Counted from the first letter of the stretch, positions 18,812 to 27,932 are shown. The stretch: 64,000 nt of DNA from Stappia taiwanensis (GCF_014635285.1 NZ_BMCR01000004.1:372001-436000), one strand, 5' to 3'. Notes: generated from the letters alone by a model not told the origin. Program-made: numbers and translations.

Positions 18812-19436
18812 CGACTTTGGAGCCTTTCCTTGACAGGCCAGCAATAGCCCGGGGCAATTGACAAACCCTGAAATACTTTCCTCCAACACCGCCGGCTTGC
18901 CTCTGCCCGCCGATGCTTGCCCCCACCCGGGCACAATTGTTCGCGTAAGAAAAAACACGTAATGCCATCCGCCGCCGCCAAAGGCAAATCCACAAACGGC
19001 CGATCGGCGGATCGGGCGCCGCCGTCCCCTTTTCGAACGCGCGCGCCTATTCGCCGGTGCACAGCTGCGGGAAAGCTGTCTGGATCGGGCACGAACGTCT
19101 TGCGACATACGGCCATCTGGCTATCATGAGCGGCAACCACCCCGATATGTGACCATATCGCTGACCTTTCAGATCAAACCGACACACGCCTGAATGTTTC
19201 CCACTCATTCTCACTGCCCATAAGGTCGAACTCGGGCCGCCCGAACACAGACCGCTCTCGTCAGAATCCCCCGTGGAGGAGGGGCTTCGGTTCTGACGAC
19301 GGTTTTTCAGGACGCGCCCCAAAGGATATTGAGGTTACATATTATTGTCGCACAACTTGGTCAGCATGGGAGCTGATTCAAGAATTCGATAAGAAGAACC
19401 GCTCAGGCGTGAACGGTCTTAATGCAGGGAGGATTA
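18812..19436. other. 625-bp divergent intergenic region
   Basis: This gap lies between the starts of the divergent diguanylate cyclase and TRAP genes. No convincing coding frame is seen on either strand. It is lower in GC towards the TRAP side (around 19325-19400) and should hold both promoters, though no clear -35/-10 pair stands out. The one distinct element is a terminator-like hairpin at 19259-19307. Confidence 0.6.
19259..19307 (+). terminator. Terminator-like hairpin upstream of the TRAP operon
   Basis: CGTCAGAA (19259-19266) pairs with TTCTGACG (19291-19298), with a CCCC/GGGG inner stem, followed by a five-T run at 19303-19307. Because it lies 130 bp before dctQ in a divergent gap, it does not end either known gene. 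It may be an attenuator or the 3' end of an unannotated small RNA. Confidence 0.45.
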
Positions 19437-19940
19437 ATGCTGTTCCGCTTTATCGACGGCATAAATGAGGTTGTGGGACGGGTTATCTGTGTCATTGCCA
19501 TCATTTTTGCGGGTATCATCATCTATGACGTCATCATGCGCTACGCATTCAACGCGCCAACCCGCTGGGCGTTTGACGTTTCCAAACAGATGTTCGGGTT
19601 CTACTTTGTCCTTCTCGGCGGCTATGCGCTGCGCTATCAGGCACATGTGAAGGTCGATCTCATCACCGGTGCGCTCCGGCCGACGCCGCGCCGCTGGATC
19701 GAGGCCGCCGGCTATCCGATCTTCTTCTTCCCCTTCGCCTGGGTGTTCTTCACCCGCTCCTGGGAGTTCGCCCAGCGCTCCTGGGCGCAAGGCGAGACAA
19801 CCTACGGCTCCGTGCAATTGCCGGTCTATCCGCTGAAGATCGCCATGTGCGTGGCCGCCGGGCTCTTGCTGCTGCAGGGAATTTCCGAGTTCCTCAAGCT
19901 GGTCCTGAACAGGGAAGAGTACAACCGACATGACGCCTGA
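19437..19940 (+). CDS. dctQ: TRAP transporter small membrane subunit DctQ
   Basis: The 167-residue protein has four hydrophobic segments and the DctQ-type signature ALRYQAHVKVDL. It forms the small membrane subunit of a tripartite ATP-independent periplasmic transporter, which takes up organic acids or related solutes using the sodium gradient. Start ATG 19437 follows a strong AGGGAGGAT ribosome site; an in-frame ATG at 19422 lies upstream of that site and is rejected. The gene overlaps dctM by 11 bp. Confidence 0.9.
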   Translation: MLFRFIDGINEVVGRVICVIAIIFAGIIIYDVIMRYAFNAPTRWAFDVSKQMFGFYFVLLGGYALRYQAHVKVDLITGALRPTPRRWIEAAGYPIFFFPFAWVFFTRSWEFAQRSWAQGETTYGSVQLPVYPLKIAMCVAAGLLLLQGISEFLKLVLNREEYNRHDA

Positions 19941-21255
19941 TCTCATTGCAGCTTCCATGTTCGGCCTGTTGCTGCTGGGCCTGTTCATGGGACATCCGCT
20001 GGCCTTCGTCCTTGGCGGCACAGCGGTTCTCGGCGCGCTGATCGCCGGCAAGCCGCTGGTTCTGGGCATCGTCATCAACCGTATCTTCGGCGATGTTCTG
20101 GACAACTACACCCTGATCGCCATTCCGCTGTTCGTGCTGATGGCGCGGTTCCTGTCCGATTCCGGCGTTACCGACCGCATGTTCGAAACCCTGCGGCTGC
20201 TGATGTCCAACGTGCGCGGCGGCCTCGCCCTTGCCGTGGTCTTCATCTCGATCCTGCTGGCGGCGACGACCGGCATCATCGGCGCCTCGATCACCGTGAT
20301 GGGCGTGATGGCGCTGCGACCGATGCTGCAATACGGCTACAGCCCGCGGCTGACGACCGGCGTGATCGCCTCTTCCGGCTGCCTCGGCATCCTGATCCCG
20401 CCATCAATCATGCTGATCCTGATGGCCAGCTACTCGCCGCTTTCGGTCGGCGAGCTGTTCGCCGGTTCGATGGTGCCGGGCGTGTTGCTCGGCCTGCTTT
20501 ATGCCGGCTGGGTCGCCGTCGTTGCCGTGCTGCGGCCCGACATGGCCCCCTCGGTGGAGCCGGACGAGAAGGTGAGCCGGGCTCAGCTTCTACGCCTTCT
20601 CGCCCTTGAGGCGGCCCCGCCGCTAGTCCTGATCCTCGGCATTCTCGGCAGCCTGCTGGCGGGCATCGCCACGGCGACCGAGGCCTCTGCGATCGGTGCG
20701 GCGCTGGCGCTGGGGATCGTCATCCTGCGCGGCAAGTTCCGGCTCGATACCTTTTATGGCGCGCTGAAGGAAACCGGCCGCACCTCGGCGATGATCCTGT
20801 TCATCGTCATCGGCGCCACCGCCTTCACCGGTGTCTTCAACATCACCGGCGGCTTGCGCGCGGTGCAGGAGATCATCCGCGCGCTGGACATGGAGCCTTG
20901 GCTGCTGATCACGATGATGATGTTCATCGTCTTCTTGCTGGGCGCCTTCCTCGACTGGACCGGCATCGTGCTGCTGTCCTTCCCGATCTTCCTGCCGATC
21001 GTGCAGGAGATGAACATCAACCTGTTGTGGTTCGTCGTTTTGATGGCGGTGGTTCTTCAGACATCGTTCCTGACCCCGCCCTTCGGCTATGCGCTGTTCT
21101 ACTTGCGCGCCATAGCCCCAAGGGAGGTCAAAACGGCCGATATCATCATGGGGGTTCTGCCCTTCATCGGGCTGATCATCATGATGTGCATCGTCGTGGC
21201 CCTGTTCCCCGCATTGGTGACATGGCTGCCGGACGTTCTTTACGCGACCAAATAA
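19930..21255 (+). CDS. dctM: TRAP transporter large membrane subunit DctM
   Basis: The 441-residue, roughly 12-segment membrane protein is the DctM transport subunit. Typical features are GHPLAFVLGGTAVLG near the N-terminus, SSGCLGILIPPSIMLI in the first half and LTPPFGYALFYLRAIAP near the end. It overlaps dctQ, and the binding protein gene follows after 17 bp, giving the less common order Q-M-P. Confidence 0.92.
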   Translation: MTPDLIAASMFGLLLLGLFMGHPLAFVLGGTAVLGALIAGKPLVLGIVINRIFGDVLDNYTLIAIPLFVLMARFLSDSGVTDRMFETLRLLMSNVRGGLALAVVFISILLAATTGIIGASITVMGVMALRPMLQYGYSPRLTTGVIASSGCLGILIPPSIMLILMASYSPLSVGELFAGSMVPGVLLGLLYAGWVAVVAVLRPDMAPSVEPDEKVSRAQLLRLLALEAAPPLVLILGILGSLLAGIATATEASAIGAALALGIVILRGKFRLDTFYGALKETGRTSAMILFIVIGATAFTGVFNITGGLRAVQEIIRALDMEPWLLITMMMFIVFLLGAFLDWTGIVLLSFPIFLPIVQEMNINLLWFVVLMAVVLQTSFLTPPFGYALFYLRAIAPREVKTADIIMGVLPFIGLIIMMCIVVALFPALVTWLPDVLYATK

Positions 21256-21272
21256 GAGTGGGAGAATCTTAT

Positions 21273-22367
21273 ATGCTTAAAGCAACGAAGCTGATGGCCG
21301 GTGTGGCCCTGCTGGCACTGGTCGGCGGCCCGGCCAATGCCGGCGACACGTGGACCATGACCACGACCTGGCCCTCCTCGCTGGAGCTGATCGCCACCGA
21401 TCAGCACTTCGTGGAGCTGGCCAACAAGCTGACCGGCGACGACCTCAAGATCGACTTCTACGAAGGCGGCAGCCTGGTGCCCGCTGGCGAGGTGTTCGGG
21501 GCGGTCGAATCCGGCACCATCCAGGCCGGTGCCGACTGGCCGGGCTACTGGGCCGGGCGCGACCCCGCCTTCTCGCCGCTCGCCACCACCGCGAGCCTGT
21601 TCAACGCCGTCGACTACGTCAACTGGATCCAGCAGTGGGGCGGCGCCAAGATCTATGACGAGGTCTATGGCAAGTTCGGCATGGTCTACCTGCCTTATGG
21701 CGTGACCAACAACGAATCCGGCTTCCGCACCAACTCACCGATCCGTTCGCTGGAAGACCTCAAGGGCAAGCGCCTGCGTCTGTCCGGTCTGGAGCAGGGC
21801 CGGCTGCTGGAGCAGCTTGGCGGCAACCAGGTGTCGATGGCCGGCGGTGAGATCTATCAGTCGCTTGAGCGCGGCGTGATCGACGGCGCCGAATTCTCCA
21901 CCCCGAATGTGGACTATTCCGGCGGCTTCCATCAGGTCACCTCGCACTGGGCGACCCCGGGCTGGCACCAGTCCGCCTCGGTGTTCGGGGTGATGATCAA
22001 CAAGCAGGCCTGGGATGCCTTGTCTCCGGAGACCCAGGAGAAGCTGAAGATCGCAGCCGACGCCACCTTGCTGTGGTCGCTCGCCTTCACCGAAAAGCGC
22101 GCCTCGGAAGCCTATCGCCAGTTCCAGGAAGCAGGCGTCGAGATCACCCGCTATGACGACGAGACGCTGGAGAAGGTCCAGCAGATGGCGAACAAGGTGA
22201 TCGAGGACACCGCCTGCGAGAACCCGTCCTCGGCCAAGGTCTACCTCAGCCAGCTCAGCTACCTGCAGGATTACAGCGGCTGGCGCGATGCCTCCGCACC
22301 GTTCAATCTCGGCCGCACGCCGAACGGTCCGGATCTGGAGAAGATCCGCGCCTGCGCCGAAAAGTAA
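21273..22367 (+). CDS. dctP: TRAP transporter solute-binding protein DctP (TakP-like)
   Basis: The 364-residue protein has a signal peptide cleaved after GGPANA and a DctP fold with the conserved Arg region GKRLRLSGLEQGRLLEQLGG, where this family binds carboxylates. GADWPGYWAGRDPAFSPL resembles the alpha-keto-acid-binding TakP group, so a keto or hydroxy carboxylate ligand is likely but not certain. Start ATG 21273 follows GTGGGAGAA. A strong terminator ends the operon 20 bp downstream. No catabolic gene adjoins to define the substrate. Confidence 0.88.
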   Translation: MLKATKLMAGVALLALVGGPANAGDTWTMTTTWPSSLELIATDQHFVELANKLTGDDLKIDFYEGGSLVPAGEVFGAVESGTIQAGADWPGYWAGRDPAFSPLATTASLFNAVDYVNWIQQWGGAKIYDEVYGKFGMVYLPYGVTNNESGFRTNSPIRSLEDLKGKRLRLSGLEQGRLLEQLGGNQVSMAGGEIYQSLERGVIDGAEFSTPNVDYSGGFHQVTSHWATPGWHQSASVFGVMINKQAWDALSPETQEKLKIAADATLLWSLAFTEKRASEAYRQFQEAGVEITRYDDETLEKVQQMANKVIEDTACENPSSAKVYLSQLSYLQDYSGWRDASAPFNLGRTPNGPDLEKIRACAEK

Positions 22368-22387
22368 TCGGTAGCCTTGCTCTGGAG

Positions 22388-22430
22388 CGCCGGGGTGTTT
22401 GGGTCGGAAGGCCCAACGCTCCGGCGTTTT
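22388..22430 (+). terminator. Rho-independent terminator of the TRAP operon
   Basis: A stem of about 15 bp (CGCCGG at 22388-22393 with CCGGCG at 22421-22426, inner GGTGTT/AACGCT and GGG/CCC with one bulge) is followed by TTTT. Its T-run touches the first base of the degenerate CRISPR repeat, so TRAP transcription should stop exactly at the array edge. Confidence 0.8.
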
Positions 22431-23123
22431 CCGTTTGGCCCCGCGTTTTCTGAACTGCTACCGTATGTCCGAAGACGACTACGCCAAGAGCCTGTTGCGG
22501 TTGGCCTGCGTTTTCTGAACTGCTACCGTCCCGGTCGATTGGCAATCGCGACCACCCGTGTTGCGGTTGGCCTGCGTTTTCTGAACTGCTACCGTCGCCG
22601 CCACAAAGGGGACGTAGTTAGGGTAGTTGCGGTTGGCCTGCGTTTTCTGAACTGCTACCGTCGGTCAGCCGCTTGTTGTCCGCCTCCAGCTGTTGCGGTT
22701 GGCCTGCGTTTTCTGAACTGCTACCGTCGTCGAGAATGGAGGGCGCGGCCTGTGCGCGGTTGCGGTTGGCCTGCGTTTTCTGAACTGCTACCGTAGTTGG
22801 GCACGAACGGCCACAGGCGGGCGCGTTGCGGTTGGCCTGCGTTTTCTGAACTGCTACCGTCGACGGCGTGAAGATTCCGCATCTCATGCCGTTGCGGTTG
22901 GCCTGCGTTTTCTGAACTGCTACCGTAAAGGGGTCGATCTGGTGACCTTCGACTAGTTGCGGTTGGCCTGCGTTTTCTGAACTGCTACCGTGGATCGCCT
23001 GAGCATCCAGACGGCCGACCAGTTGCGGTTGGCCTGCGTTTTCTGAACTGCTACCGTTCCATGCACCAACTGATCGTAGAACCGCGCGTTGCGGTTGGCC
23101 TGCGTTTTCTGAACTGCTACCGT
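22429..23123 (+). CRISPR. Type II-C CRISPR array, 11 repeats and 10 spacers
   Basis: Ten identical 36-bp repeats start at 22494, 22560, 22626, 22692, 22759, 22825, 22891, 22956, 23022 and 23088; each begins GTTGCGGTTGGCC and ends CTGAACTGCTACCGT. A first, degenerate repeat spans 22429-22464: its last 22 bases are intact but its 5' part is altered. Spacers are 29-31 bp, all different. crRNAs run on the + strand, because the tracrRNA anti-repeat near cas9 is complementary to this strand. Within each repeat TTGGCC (positions 8-13) and TACCGT (31-36) are 17 bp apart with an upstream TG, so each repeat can act as a promoter starting about 7 nt into the next spacer, as in other II-C systems. Confidence 0.98.
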
Positions 23124-23130
23124 AGATAAG

Positions 23131-23170
23131 GGCCCAATCCCTTGAAAACCCAAGCGGATTGGGCCTTTCT
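23131..23170 (+). terminator. Terminator at the cas2-proximal end of the array
   Basis: GGCCCAATCC (23131-23140) pairs with GGATTGGGCC (23156-23165); CTTG/CAAG extends the stem inside, with one bulged C, and TTTCT follows. It lies 7 bp past the last repeat and should end crRNA transcription before cas2, which is read the other way. Confidence 0.75.
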
Positions 23171-23195
23171 CGGCGGCAAATTCGCCCAGCCTTTG

Positions 23196-23570
23196 CTAGA
23201 AAAGCGCGATCTGTTCGGGATTCTTTTTCCGCGCGCGGCGCGACTGATCGCTGAAGCGGACGATGTTTTCGTATTGCCGATCGGTGAATTGAAAGATGAA
23301 GACATCGCCCCGCTCCGGCAGATTGGCTTCGATCCGGCGCACATGCGCCTCGAACTGTTCCAGGCCATTGACCAGCCGCAGATAGTTCGACAACTGGCTC
23401 ATTTCAAAACCCTGATCCAGCAGATATTGCCGGAATTTGGTCGCGGCGGCACGCTGTTTCTTCGTCTCCACCGGCAAGTCAAAGGTCACGAGCATCCACA
23501 TCAGCCTGTAAGCGGACAGGTATGTCGGCGCTGTCCGCTCTCCCCGTTTCTGCGTGTAAAGGGTGGTCAT
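23196..23570 (-). CDS. cas2: CRISPR-associated endonuclease Cas2 (type II)
   Basis: This 124-residue protein is a small ferredoxin-fold Cas2. It has the conserved first strand and metal-binding Asp in MWMLVTFDLPVETKK, and RGDVFIFQFTDRQYENI later. Cas2 forms the structural core of the Cas1-Cas2 spacer-integration complex. The start at 23570 overlaps the cas1 stop as ATGA; a later Met at the motif itself (about residue 24) would give the more usual length near 101 residues. It is last in the cas9-cas1-cas2 operon and ends 72 bp from the array. Confidence 0.92.
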   Translation of the reverse strand: MTTLYTQKRGERTAPTYLSAYRLMWMLVTFDLPVETKKQRAAATKFRQYLLDQGFEMSQLSNYLRLVNGLEQFEAHVRRIEANLPERGDVFIFQFTDRQYENIVRFSDQSRRARKKNPEQIALF

Positions 23571-24497
23571 GACAGCGCCTCCCCTTCCCGGCCCAAACCG
23601 GCGAGAACGAGCGGTTCGGGCGCACGCGGTAGGTCGAGCTCCCCCTTTCCCGCCTGAAACACCGCGCCGAGCTGCTGCGCCAACCGGGTCGCATGAAGAT
23701 GCAGCGGCGTCATGCCCTGGGCACTGGCAAGGTCGAACCCGGTCAGAGCCGCCAGACCCCGCTTGGCCTCGGGCGTCACCGTCGCGATGCCGTCGCGGCC
23801 AAGGTTGAAGACCAGACGGTCGACCAGCGGCCGGTAAGGCTCCATCAGATCATCGGCCAGCGCGAAGGCATTGCCGCGATTGCTGTGATGCAGCCCGATG
23901 GTGGGGTGCAATCCGGCGGCGCAGATGGCCCGGGCCACCGTCGCCCGCAGCACCGTGTAGCCATAGTTCAGCAGCGCATTCACCCCATCGCCGTCGGTGT
24001 CGCGGCGGAACTCCGGCCCCATCAACGCCTGCCAGTAGCGACGCGCGGCCTGCGCCTCCACATTTTCCGGATCGCCCGAGCGCACTTTACGCGCCAAGAG
24101 GTCGAAGGCCCCCGCTTCACCGCCTGCGGAGGCGAGCACCGCCCCTTGCATCCGGATCTTGGCGACGACGATATCGCGCCACAGCCGCTTGGACAGGGGC
24201 CGCGCCGCGCCGACCTGCGCATTCAACCTCGCCCCTTGCGCGTGATGCCCCTCCAGCGGCCAGACACAGGCAATGGGCGCATGATTGCGCCGCACACAGA
24301 ACCACCGGCACCGACCGTTCGGCCAGACGGGTAAACACAGTGTTCGACCAGCTCAGCCCATGCGCATGGGCAATGACCGCGCCAATGTCATCGAGCGCCA
24401 CACGCCCCTGTTCCTCACGGTCCTTCGAAACCGTGAGGAAGCCCCGGTGGACGGCCACATGCAGGCCGTCGGATGACAGATCGACCACGCGTTGCAT
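23567..24497 (-). pseudogene. cas1: cas1 with a +1 frameshift
   Basis: Two overlapping frames together make a full type II Cas1 of about 309 residues. Frame one (from 24497) reads MQRVVDLSSDGLHVAVHRG through VPVVLCA. The sequence then only makes sense one base on, as RRNHAPIACVWPLEGHHAQ, to the stop at 23567. The shift is at about 24290-24296, where one extra base (for example a G in TGTGCGGCGC) would explain it. The metal-binding regions downstream are intact: NVEAQAARRYW, IGLHHSN and ALADDLMEP. With the shift, frame one ends at 24117 without the catalytic half. Either adaptation is lost, or this is a sequencing error; programmed frameshifting is unlikely as no slippery run is seen. Confidence 0.9.
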
Positions 24498-24551
24498 GCG
24501 GATATACTACCAGAAGATGCAGTCTGCCGCGCACGCAAGGTTAATCCGTGG

Positions 24552-27500
24552 TTAATCGGGCGTCTTCTCCCACCATGCGCCGGGGTCGAACACCTGGCCG
24601 ATTTCATCGATACGCACCTGGCGCGCCCGGTCCCGGCGCAGGCTCGAAGCACTGCGGTAGATGTACTTGAACGGATCCTGCTTGTCGGCATCCCGGCTTT
24701 TGAGGGTGCCGGCCTCATGATGATCGCACAAAGTCAGCTTTCCGCTCTCGGCGAATTTCACCACGCGGCAGAGCCGGCGCCCATCCTCGCCCTCCAGCGC
24801 CACGCAGTCGCCCTGCTGCAGGCTGAAGACCTTTTTCGCCGTCGGATGCTCGGCACGCACGGGCGAACACCACCCCGGCTGATGCGCATCGAAGGTGGAG
24901 ACCACCTCCGCCTTCCATTTGCCGCCCGGCAACTGCCAGACGTCGTAGCGGTGATTGCTGTCGCCCTTGTAGCCCTTGTAGGCGCGGCCATTGGCATCGC
25001 GGATCGGGATGGTCCGCAGCGGCTCGACCACCCGCACATGGCGAATGCCGGCGAACTTTTCATCGCTTTCGATGAAGCGCTGCACCGCAGCCTCAAAAGC
25101 CTTGCCTTCGGTGCCGCGCGTTGCCTCCCACAGCCGGTCGCGCAATTCCGAATGACCATGCACATTGCCGCGGATCGCCATCAGGTCAGCCGGTTTCTTG
25201 AAATGCGACAGCGGCACCCGCCGCACCACCAGATCGTTGCCCTTGGCGTCCTTTTCGCCGGTGTAGCCATAGGCGGTGTCATTGTGCAGCTTGCCGGCGG
25301 TCTGGCCGCGCCCGTTGGCATAGCCGGTACGCGACACGGTGCCGTGATCGGGCTTGTGGCTGACAACGGTGGCGCGCACCTTCTCGCGCAGCTCGTCGCG
25401 GAACGTCGGCCAGGGCGGCCGGACCTCACGGGCAACCCGCTCCACCCCCTCGCTCTCTGCCCGGGCGGAGGCCGTTGCCAGCTTCTGGATCAACGCCCGC
25501 GAGGTGCAAGCGATCACCGCCGCGTCGATGGCATGGTGGCGATGGTCGAGCCGGTTCTTGGATTTCACCACCTCGGCGTGATTGTGGTCATAGAGAAGGT
25601 CGTTGAGGCCCCAGTTGCGGCGCAGCATCTCGGTCATGCGCCCAGGCAGCGCCCGAACCCGGCTGTGCTGGCGGAACACGCCGTCGATGCCCGCTTCCTC
25701 CGCCGGGTAGAGCGCCGCCAGATAGGTGAGCGCCAACCGCGACATGTACTGCATGTCGGTCACCTGCCGGGCGAGGAAGCCTTCCTCCTCGCCATGGCGT
25801 GTCATCGCATCCTCAGCAAAGCGCCACTGCTTGTTTTTCGGCAAGGTGGTGGCGCGGGCAAGGATCTCGTCATAGCGCCCCCGCCACTGCGGCACTTCCG
25901 CCGGCGCGCGGTTACGCTTTTCCCGGTTGCAGGCCTGGCAGCAGAGCAGCTTGTTGCCCTCGCCATCATCCAGCGTCTTCGAATAGGGCAAGATGTGGTC
26001 CACATCCGCTTCGCCGTTGAACAGCATGTTGCCGCTGATCGGCTTGCCGCAATAGATGCAAACCCGGTTGACCGGCTGGGGGTTGAGTTCTTCCCAGAGC
26101 TTCAGCCGCAAGCGGTTGTAGCCGGTATCGGGCTGCTTGTGGGTTTCGGTCAGCTTTGCGGACCGCTCCTTGGCCGCCCGGGTGTTCGCGCCGATCCGCT
26201 TGTTGACCTCCTGCCGCTTCTGCTCGTTCAGCTTCAGCTCGCGACCCAGTTCGATGGCGATGCGGTTCGGGCGGCCATGCTTGGCGATGACGCCATTGAC
26301 CACCCGGCGCAACTGGTTGAGAGCGATATGCACCGTCGGATTGGTGATGCGGCCCATCACCTCGTCCCATTCCGGCGCCTTGGGATCGGCCTTGCCGCCG
26401 GTGCCGGGGGGAATGTGCCGCTCCAGGATCTGCTGATACTTCGGCAACCGGTCGAGCGCTTCGCGGTTGGGATCGCCTTGGGAATTGGTGCGGCCATAGA
26501 CCCGGATCGCCGCCTCCGCCTCGGTGATGACGAAACCGTTCTCGTCCACGCCTCGGGTCATTTCTTCGAGCAGCGAGGACAGCGCGGTCTCGCCCAACCG
26601 GCCGAAGCCCTCCGGCATGGCGGTATCGGCAACAGCGCGGGCGTTTTCAGCGGCAAGACCGCAGTCGGTGCGCAGCCAGACGATCAGCTCGTCCCGGTCG
26701 CTCGCGGTGCGCAGCCGTTCGGTGATCTCCGCTTGGCGGGCCAGCGGCAAGGCGCTCCAGTCATTGCCGAAACACTCCGGCCGCGACAGGCGGAAATGCA
26801 CCACATCCCCATCGAGGCCCTTGCGATTGTCGCTTTCCTTGTTGAAGCGGACCTCCTTGCCGAGCTTCAACTTACCCCGCAGCTTGGAGAAGGGCGCATT
26901 GCCCTGTTTGTTGAGGCCAGTGCGCAGCAGCAGGACCAGCACATCGCGCTGCTCAGGGGTCAGCTTCTGGTGCTTCTGGTCCTCGCCGACGATTTCCAGC
27001 TCATTGACCTCCTTCATCAGCCGGAAGGCCTGAAACAGCGGATGCGCCTTCGGCAAGCGGCTCTCCGCCGGGTTGTAGGAGCATTTGCCCGGGAGCACCG
27101 GCCGCAAGGGGCGCTGGTGGAAGATCACCTCCCGCAGCTCCGCCACCAGTCCTTCGGTGAGAAGATCGGCATGAAACAGCCGTTGCCGGTCGCAGATGCG
27201 GTCAAACTCCCGCTCCAGAACGGCGCGCGAAGGGTAGAAATCATAGCCCTTGCCATCGGCGGTCATGCGGGCGCGCACGGACAGACCGGCGCGGCGGCGC
27301 ATGTCGAGCCATTCGCCAAAACTGCGGGCCTGGTCCTCCAGCATCCGCTCTTCCAGACGGGTCACGGCGGCAGCGATCTTGCCCTGCTCCGCGTCGTTGC
27401 TGTCGGTCTTGCGGTTGGACTTGAAGCCGCGCCGCTGATTGAGCTGAAACAGCACCCGTCCCAGCTCATGCGGGGTCAGGGCATGATCGAGCGCGCGGGC

Positions 27501-27869
27501 GCGCAAGGCATAGACGGAGGTGTCAAGATCACCGCCCTTGCCGTCAGAGGTCTCCTTCAACAGCCGGGCTCGCGCCTCGGCCTCCGCCGGCATCAGGCCG
27601 CTTTCGGTCAGAAGGTCGAGCAGCCGGGCGCGGCGCTTCAGATAGCGGTCTCGGCGACGGCGCATGCCGCGCGCCTCGCGCCGGGCCACCGCCAGCGAGG
27701 CCTTCGACTGCGGGTCGCGGCCGGCCATTTCCGCCTGCGAGAAGATCCGCACGCCGATGTCGACAATGCGCCCCTCCTCCCGCGCGCCGGGCTCGCCCGT
27801 GGTTTCGATCAGGCACCAGCCGAGCGAGTTGGTTCCAAGGTCGAGGCCCAGAGTGGTAAGTTTCGTCAT
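24552..27869 (-). CDS. cas9: CRISPR-associated endonuclease Cas9 (type II-C)
   Basis: The 1105-residue Cas9 is in the II-C size range and has all catalytic residues. RuvC-I is LGLDLGTNSLGW (Asp10), the Arg-rich bridge helix is at about 62-86, and RuvC-II is RIAIELGREL (Glu540). HNH is ADVDHILPYS (His625) with CNREKRNR (Asn648), flanked by a CIYC / CQAC zinc pair, and RuvC-III is LDHRHHAIDAA (His779, Asp782). Guided by crRNA:tracrRNA it cuts invading DNA in the cytoplasm. Start 27869 (MTKLTTLGLD) follows GGGGGATGGG; the frame is open further upstream but only through the tracrRNA region. No csn2 or cas4 is present. Confidence 0.97.
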   Translation of the reverse strand: MTKLTTLGLDLGTNSLGWCLIETTGEPGAREEGRIVDIGVRIFSQAEMAGRDPQSKASLAVARREARGMRRRRDRYLKRRARLLDLLTESGLMPAEAEARARLLKETSDGKGGDLDTSVYALRARALDHALTPHELGRVLFQLNQRRGFKSNRKTDSNDAEQGKIAAAVTRLEERMLEDQARSFGEWLDMRRRAGLSVRARMTADGKGYDFYPSRAVLEREFDRICDRQRLFHADLLTEGLVAELREVIFHQRPLRPVLPGKCSYNPAESRLPKAHPLFQAFRLMKEVNELEIVGEDQKHQKLTPEQRDVLVLLLRTGLNKQGNAPFSKLRGKLKLGKEVRFNKESDNRKGLDGDVVHFRLSRPECFGNDWSALPLARQAEITERLRTASDRDELIVWLRTDCGLAAENARAVADTAMPEGFGRLGETALSSLLEEMTRGVDENGFVITEAEAAIRVYGRTNSQGDPNREALDRLPKYQQILERHIPPGTGGKADPKAPEWDEVMGRITNPTVHIALNQLRRVVNGVIAKHGRPNRIAIELGRELKLNEQKRQEVNKRIGANTRAAKERSAKLTETHKQPDTGYNRLRLKLWEELNPQPVNRVCIYCGKPISGNMLFNGEADVDHILPYSKTLDDGEGNKLLCCQACNREKRNRAPAEVPQWRGRYDEILARATTLPKNKQWRFAEDAMTRHGEEEGFLARQVTDMQYMSRLALTYLAALYPAEEAGIDGVFRQHSRVRALPGRMTEMLRRNWGLNDLLYDHNHAEVVKSKNRLDHRHHAIDAAVIACTSRALIQKLATASARAESEGVERVAREVRPPWPTFRDELREKVRATVVSHKPDHGTVSRTGYANGRGQTAGKLHNDTAYGYTGEKDAKGNDLVVRRVPLSHFKKPADLMAIRGNVHGHSELRDRLWEATRGTEGKAFEAAVQRFIESDEKFAGIRHVRVVEPLRTIPIRDANGRAYKGYKGDSNHRYDVWQLPGGKWKAEVVSTFDAHQPGWCSPVRAEHPTAKKVFSLQQGDCVALEGEDGRRLCRVVKFAESGKLTLCDHHEAGTLKSRDADKQDPFKYIYRSASSLRRDRARQVRIDEIGQVFDPGAWWEKTPD

Positions 27870-27897
27870 CCCATCCCCCAGATTGCTCCCGGCAGGA

Positions 27898-27926
27898 TTG
27901 ACGAAACAAACATGATGCACAATAGT
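27898..27926 (+). promoter_or_regulatory. tracrRNA promoter
   Basis: TTGACG (27898-27903) and AATAGT (27921-27926) are separated by 17 bp and match the bacterial consensus well. The predicted start, about 27933, coincides with the first base of the long anti-repeat match. It is divergent from cas9. Confidence 0.6.
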
Positions 27927-27932
27927 GGTTGC

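Noticed and set aside
16814-18847. A 677-codon + strand frame opposite the diguanylate cyclase
   Set aside because: GAF, PAS and GGDEF motifs are on the - strand; no domain appears on the +.
22377-22796. Open frames running through the CRISPR array, with a repeated RFLNCYR peptide
   Set aside because: The repeat peptide is only the translated CRISPR repeat, not a protein family.
22429-23123. crRNA transcription on the - strand from a leader beside cas2
   Set aside because: The tracrRNA anti-repeat on the + strand pairs with + strand repeats, and the terminator follows the last repeat in the + direction.
24117-24497. The short N-terminal cas1 frame as a separate small protein
   Set aside because: After about residue 70 it becomes Arg-rich nonsense while the next frame picks up the Cas1 homology exactly.
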